Shown: positions 60,078 to 64,000 of the stretch, piece after piece
How the letters are laid out: each line of letters begins with the position of its first letter
Position numbering within the stretch: position 1 is the first letter of the stretch
Assembly (NCBI GenBank): GCA_963833955.1
Contig: CAWHZY010000015.1
Coordinates: forward strand, 62,001-126,000
Length of the DNA: 64,000 nucleotides
From: Roseiarcus sp963833955
GTDB taxonomy: Bacteria; Pseudomonadota; Alphaproteobacteria; Rhizobiales; Beijerinckiaceae
Direction of reading: 5' to 3'
Made by a program: the position numbers and the translations under genes
The notes under the pieces: generated by a model
What the model was told of the DNA's origin: nothing
Databases searched by the model: none
The model's input: the letters and a program-made list of their open reading frames with translations, nothing else

Positions 60078-61457
60078 ATGGCATTTCTATCGATTTTGGA
60101 CCGAAGCCACACGATCGCCAGGCCCGGCTTTAGCCGTTGGATGGTCCCGCCGGCGGCGCTGTGCATTCATCTCTGTATCGGGCAGGCTTACGCGTTTAGC
60201 GTCTTCAATCTGCCGATGACCAAGCTCATTGGCATCACCAAATCCGCGCCCGGCGACTGGAAACTGACAGAACTCGGATGGATATTCTCGATCGCCATTT
60301 TCTTCCTCGGCTTTTCCGCCGCCTTGCTAGGCCGCTGGGTCGAGGAAGGCGGTCCGCGCCGCACGATGTTCACCGCTGCCTTGTGCTTCGGCGGCGGATT
60401 TCTTCTCAGCGCCTTCGGGGTGTCGGTTCATCAGCTCTGGATCGTCTATCTCGGCTATGGCGTGCTCGGCGGCATTGGCCTCGGACTGGGCTACATCTCG
60501 CCGGTGTCGACCTTGATCAAATGGTTTCCCGATCGGCCCGGCATGGCGACCGGCATGGCGATCATGGGATTCGGCGGCGGCGCGATGATCGCCTCGCCCC
60601 TTTCGGTATGGCTCATGAGCCATTTCTCGACGCCGACGCATGTCGGGGTTGCCGAGACCTTTGTGGTGCTCGGGCTCATCTATGCTGTCTTCATGCTGGT
60701 CGGCGCGACGATCGTGCGCGTGCCGGCGCCGGGGTGGAAGCCCGAGGGCTTCGTTCCGCTGGCCCAGGCCACGAAACTCGTCACCACCCGCGACGTCTAC
60801 GTCTATCAGGCGCTGAAGACGCCGCAGTTCTGGCTGATCTGGATCGTGCTCTGTATGAACGTAACGGCGGGAATCGGCGTGCTCGGGCAGGCTTCGGCGA
60901 TGACCCAGGAAATGTTCCCGGGCCGCGTCACCGCCGCCGCCGCCGGCGGTTTCGTCGGGCTGCTCAGCATCTTCAACATGGCCGGACGTTTCTTCTGGGC
61001 CTCGACCTCGGATCACATCGGCCGCAAGAACACCTATTTCGTGTTTTTCGTGCTCGGGATCGTGCTCTATGCGCTCGTGCCTTATTTCGGCGGCCTCGGC
61101 AATCTGCCGCTGTTTATTCTGTGCTTCCTCGTCATCATCAGCATGTATGGCGGCGGGTTCGCCACCGTGCCGGCCTATCTCAAGGACATGTTCGGCACGC
61201 GCTATGTCGGCGCGATTCACGGGTGGCTCATCACGGCGTGGTCGGTGGCGGGCGTGCTGGGCCCCGTTCTGGTCAACTATATCCGGCAATACCAGATCGA
61301 TAGCGGCGTGCCGAAAGCGCAGGCCTATAACGTCACCATGTACATTATGGCGGGGCTTCTGGTCGTCGGCTTCATCGCCAATTTCCTGATCAAGGCAGTC
61401 GACGATCGCCATCATATGGACCTCGAGACGGTCGATGACCTGGTCGGGGTGGCTTGA
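60078..61457 (+). CDS. OFA-type MFS transporter (oxalate/formate antiporter family)
   Basis: A 459-residue protein with 12 transmembrane helices. N-terminal WMVPPAALCIHLCIGQAYAF, VFNLPMTKLIGITKSAPGDW, and GLGLGYISPVSTLIKWFPDR with PGMATGMAIMGFGGGAMI are OFA-family hallmarks; the C half has NMAGRFFWASTSDHIGRKNT. The family includes oxalate:formate antiporter OxlT and other monocarboxylate transporters. A 45-residue membrane partner gene follows 4 bases after the stop. The transported acid is unknown; formate, oxalate or a related short acid is plausible. Confidence 0.9.
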   Translation: MAFLSILDRSHTIARPGFSRWMVPPAALCIHLCIGQAYAFSVFNLPMTKLIGITKSAPGDWKLTELGWIFSIAIFFLGFSAALLGRWVEEGGPRRTMFTAALCFGGGFLLSAFGVSVHQLWIVYLGYGVLGGIGLGLGYISPVSTLIKWFPDRPGMATGMAIMGFGGGAMIASPLSVWLMSHFSTPTHVGVAETFVVLGLIYAVFMLVGATIVRVPAPGWKPEGFVPLAQATKLVTTRDVYVYQALKTPQFWLIWIVLCMNVTAGIGVLGQASAMTQEMFPGRVTAAAAGGFVGLLSIFNMAGRFFWASTSDHIGRKNTYFVFFVLGIVLYALVPYFGGLGNLPLFILCFLVIISMYGGGFATVPAYLKDMFGTRYVGAIHGWLITAWSVAGVLGPVLVNYIRQYQIDSGVPKAQAYNVTMYIMAGLLVVGFIANFLIKAVDDRHHMDLETVDDLVGVA

Positions 61458-61461
61458 GAGG

Positions 61462-61599
61462 ATGGATATGAGCTTTGACAACAGGGGTGGCAGCGTCACC
61501 ACGCCCCTCCAGCTCGCGCTGGCCTGGGGCTTCGTCGGCATCCCGCTGCTGTGGGGCATTTACGGAACCCTGGTCAATGCGATGAAGCTCTTTCAATAG
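61462..61599 (+). CDS. MFS transporter small subunit-like membrane peptide
   Basis: A 45-residue peptide: MDMSFDNRGGSVTTPLQL, then one transmembrane helix (LAWGFVGIPLLWGIYGTLVN) and the tail AMKLFQ. GAGAGGATGGAT provides a ribosome binding site for ATG 61468, with 61462 as an alternative. It sits 4 bases after an OFA-family transporter, the position in which a small helper peptide is found in many OFA loci. Likely a stabilising or regulatory subunit of the transporter. Confidence 0.7.
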   Translation: MDMSFDNRGGSVTTPLQLALAWGFVGIPLLWGIYGTLVNAMKLFQ

Positions 61600-61740
61600 A
61601 GCCCGTTTTGTGTCCCGATCGGCGGGCCAAGAAATCCGCTTGCATCATGAGGGCGGACACGGCAGCCTCGATCCGGTGTCGAGGGCAGGCCCTAAAGCTT
61701 GAGCCTTGTCGAAGCCAACCATGGGTGCAGGGAGGACAAG

Positions 61741-63009
61741 ATGGCCCCATACGAAAACACGGAGGCGCGCTCGGCCGCCTTGCGCGGCGCGCTCGGAGCC
61801 GCCTCGGCCGCTCTCATTTTCGCCATCGCCCCATCAGCCTGGGCCGACGATGCGCCGATCAAGATTGGCGTGATCGCCGAAGCCCAAGCGGTCGCGGGCT
61901 CCTCGATTCCGCAAGCGGCGCAGATCGCGGCCGACGAGATCAACGCCAAGGGCGGCGTCGATGGGCGAAAGGTCGAGATCGTCTCCTATGACAACCATTC
62001 GTCCTCGGCCGAGTCGGTGCGGGCGTTCCAGCGCGCCGTCAACGAGGATCACGTCAATGCGGTGATCGGCAGTTACATCAGCGAAGTCGTGCTGGCGCTC
62101 GAACCTTGGGCGGCGCGCCTCAAGACCGTCTTCATCACCCCTGGGGCGGCGTCCGACGTCATCACGCAGAACATCGCCAAGGACTATGAGCACAACAAAT
62201 ACACGTTCCACGGCTATCTGACGTCGGGGGCGCTGGCGGGGCTCACCTGCGACGCAGCCAAGGACATGCTGGTCGACGCCCTCAAGATGAAGACGGCGGT
62301 GATCATGAGCGAGGACGCCGCGTGGACAGGGCCGCTCGACGCCGGTTACGAGGCCTGCCTGCCGAAGATCGGGCTCAAAGTCCTCGACCACATCCGCTTC
62401 TCGCCCGACACCACCGATTTCACCCCGATCTTCAACAAGATCGAGGCCTCAAAACCCGACGTGATCATAACCGGGATCTCGCATGTCGGCACGCAGCCGA
62501 CGGTGCAATGGAAGAGCCAGCAGGTGCCGATCCCGATGTTCGGCATCTCCTCGCAAGCGACCAACTCCACCTTTTGGAAGGACACCAACGGCGCGACCGA
62601 AGGCGTGATCTACCAGGGTGTGTCCGGTCCGGGCGTCGCGGTGACGCCCAAGACGCTGCCGTTCGTCGACGCGTTTAGCAAGAAATACGGCAATATGCCT
62701 TCCTATGCCGGCTACACGGCTTACGATGACGTTTACATCATCGCCGACGCGATCAAGCGCGCTGGAAGCAGCGACAGCGACAAGCTTGTCGACGCGATGG
62801 AGAAGACCGATTATGTCGGCACGATCGGCCGCGTTGAGTTCCTGCCGAAGGGCGATCCCCATGTGCATGGGCTGAAAACCGGCCCAGGGTTCATCACCGG
62901 CCTGATGCTGCAATGGCAGGACGGCAAGCAGGTCAACATGTGGCCGGCGACGCTCGCAAACGGCAAGCTCGAATTCCCGTCCTTCGTCAAGATCGCCTCG
63001 GGCAAGTGA
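61741..63009 (+). CDS. LIV-type ABC transporter substrate-binding protein
   Basis: A 422-residue periplasmic binding protein: a signal peptide (GALGAASAALIFAIAPSAWA), then DDAPIKIGVIAEAQAVAGSS, DEINAKGGVDGRKVEIVSYD, VNAVIGSYISEVVLALEPW and SYAGYTAYDDVYIIADAIKR. The GGGAGGACAAG before ATG 61741 decides the start; the open frame extends to 61699 but adds no similarity. First gene of the third LIV operon, which runs off the right edge. Closeness to the OFA transporter may mean a shared substrate class, but that is inference. Confidence 0.88.
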   Translation: MAPYENTEARSAALRGALGAASAALIFAIAPSAWADDAPIKIGVIAEAQAVAGSSIPQAAQIAADEINAKGGVDGRKVEIVSYDNHSSSAESVRAFQRAVNEDHVNAVIGSYISEVVLALEPWAARLKTVFITPGAASDVITQNIAKDYEHNKYTFHGYLTSGALAGLTCDAAKDMLVDALKMKTAVIMSEDAAWTGPLDAGYEACLPKIGLKVLDHIRFSPDTTDFTPIFNKIEASKPDVIITGISHVGTQPTVQWKSQQVPIPMFGISSQATNSTFWKDTNGATEGVIYQGVSGPGVAVTPKTLPFVDAFSKKYGNMPSYAGYTAYDDVYIIADAIKRAGSSDSDKLVDAMEKTDYVGTIGRVEFLPKGDPHVHGLKTGPGFITGLMLQWQDGKQVNMWPATLANGKLEFPSFVKIASGK

Positions 63010-63065
63010 ACGCAACTGCACCCGCCGCCGTCCAACCTTAGCGGCTTGAGGCGGCGGACCGCTTG

Positions 63066-63941
63066 ATGCTGTTCTGGCAGATCCTGATCGACGGCTTCGC
63101 GATTTCCTCGCTCTACGCGTTGGGCGCGACGGGCTTCACCCTGATTTTCGGTGTGACCGGAGTGCTCAACCTCTCGCATGGAGCGATCATGGTCGCGGCG
63201 GCGGTCGCCGCCTGGGCGGCTTCCGGAAATTTCGGGGCGGGCGCGTATCTCGGCGCCGTGTTCGGCATAGTCGTCGCGCTGCTGCTGGCGCTGGCGACCT
63301 ACTATCTCATCGTTCGGCGGCTGCAATTGTCGCGCGCGGTGCGCGAGGAGGAGAAGGAGATCTTCATCCTCACCGCCACGCTGCTCTGGGGCATCATGAT
63401 CCAGGAGGCGATCGCCTATCTCTTCACCAACAACGCCAAGACCGTGCTGCCGATCGTCGACGGCGTGGTCACGATCTTCGGGGTGCGCACGCCGGCGAAC
63501 GAGATTTTCACGGCGCTCGTCTGCTGGGCGACGATCGGGGCGCTTTGGCTGTTCGTCAACCGGACACAGGCCGGCAAAGCGGTGCTCGCCGCATCGATGA
63601 ATCCGCGCGGCGTCACGCTGCTCGGCATTGAACTTTCGACGATTTATGTCGGCGTGTGGGCGATTTACGGCGCGCTTGCCGGCGTCGCTGGCGTGCTGCT
63701 CGGCATGTTCCTCGGCGTCTCCTCGTATAGCGCGGGACCTTTGACCGCGAGCGCGTTCTCGATCGTCGTTCTCGGCGGTCTTGGCAGCGTCTCGGGCTCG
63801 CTGATCGCGGCTTATGTCGTCGGCTATCTCGAGACGCTGACCGCCTATCTTATTTCGCCGGCCTATCGGGCGATTCCGGCGCTCCTGCTTCTTGTTGCGG
63901 TGATGTACGTGCGCCCGCGCGGCTTGCTCGGCAGGCGGTAG
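63066..63941 (+). CDS. LIV-type ABC transporter permease (LivH-like)
   Basis: A 291-residue membrane protein: GATGFTLIFGVTGVLNLSHG near the N-terminus and FSIVVLGGLGSVSGSLIAAY late, both LivH hallmarks. An extended cytoplasmic loop (LQLSRAVREEEKEIFILTAT) lies after the third segment, longer and more charged than in the other LivH proteins of this window. ATG 63066 preferred over TTG 63063. Second gene of the third LIV operon. Confidence 0.9.
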   Translation: MLFWQILIDGFAISSLYALGATGFTLIFGVTGVLNLSHGAIMVAAAVAAWAASGNFGAGAYLGAVFGIVVALLLALATYYLIVRRLQLSRAVREEEKEIFILTATLLWGIMIQEAIAYLFTNNAKTVLPIVDGVVTIFGVRTPANEIFTALVCWATIGALWLFVNRTQAGKAVLAASMNPRGVTLLGIELSTIYVGVWAIYGALAGVAGVLLGMFLGVSSYSAGPLTASAFSIVVLGGLGSVSGSLIAAYVVGYLETLTAYLISPAYRAIPALLLLVAVMYVRPRGLLGRR

Positions 63942-63944
63942 ATC

Positions 63945-64000
63945 GTGTTGCGTCGCGCGTTCTCCCCGCCGGTCCTGATCAGCCTGATTGTCGTCCTCCT
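63945..64000 (+). CDS. LIV-type ABC permease (LivM-like), start only
   Basis: The frame starts at GTG 63945, 3 bases after the livH stop, with VLRRAFSPPVLISLIVVLL and runs off the window. A basic start followed by a hydrophobic helix is what a LivM protein shows. Only 18 residues are visible. Confidence 0.6.
   Translation, partial: MLRRAFSPPVLISLIVVL

Noticed and set aside
1..64000. Phage, toxin-antitoxin, restriction or other defence island
   Set aside because: No integrase, capsid, methylase, nuclease-defence or toxin motifs were seen; the mobile content is IS remnants and short repeats.

Overview
The window reads as a GC-rich chromosomal segment of an alphaproteobacterium, most likely order Hyphomicrobiales (Rhizobiales). 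Pointers are the GapR/DUF2312 gene beside an N-formylglutamate amidohydrolase, the style of accA, trpF-trpB and the ModE-like regulator, and the many LIV-type ABC and CaiB/BaiF genes. The genus cannot be fixed from the sequence alone.

Layout. Positions 1-880 hold a partial VOC protein and a wrecked IS5-type transposase. 881-5436 is a complete five-gene LIV-type (branched-chain amino acid/amide family) ABC importer whose last gene, livF, runs into a degraded IS6 transposase (5410-5938). 6241-7134 is a metallo-beta-lactamase-fold hydrolase. 7409-11411 (minus) is an acyl-CoA block: a DUF35 OB-fold protein, a thiolase-like protein without the usual nucleophilic Cys, and two CaiB/BaiF CoA-transferases. 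It diverges from a second complete LIV operon (11730-16257).

16310-29421 is a decayed, IS-rich zone. It holds an IS110 transposase, a GMC oxidoreductase remnant, an IS630 element with a duplicated end, and a decapitated sugar-binding protein. Next come an intact sugar ABC ATPase, a double-length fused permease with a frameshift, a frameshifted GMC oxidoreductase, a headless HMG-CoA lyase, a CitE-like protein and another CoA-transferase. 30010-35006 carries an SDR that seems to start at CTG, N-formylglutamate amidohydrolase, GapR, a CpaC-type N-domain protein, a DUF1328 peptide, a monooxygenase and a VOC protein. 35071-39684 (minus) is an intact four-gene sugar ABC importer.

41491-47836 looks like a sugar-acid region: SDR, cupin, FCD-type GntR regulator, uronate-dehydrogenase-like NAD enzyme and mannonate dehydratase (uxuA). 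It is interrupted by tRNA-Gly(CCC), tRNA-Trp(CCA) and accA. 47996-51904 has two unrecognised proteins, repeats and a truncated IS66 element. 51911-59853 (minus) is housekeeping: trpB, trpF, a ModE-like regulator, a frameshifted class IV aminotransferase, a fused FolP-FolK protein, an M20 peptidase and a Pit phosphate transporter. The right end holds an OFA-type MFS transporter with a 45-residue membrane partner and the start of a third LIV operon.

Three families of dispersed palindromic or inverted repeats can be traced: A at about 7310, 33017 and 49455; B at about 32737 and 50123; C at about 49745. Several genes differ from their family by single-base indels or one-base start-codon changes. 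This means either real decay in an IS-rich region or residual assembly error. I found no rRNA, CRISPR array, phage or obvious new defence system. The most unusual items are the FolP-FolK fusion without FolB, the Cys-less thiolase/DUF35 pair, the fused double permease and repeat families A and B.
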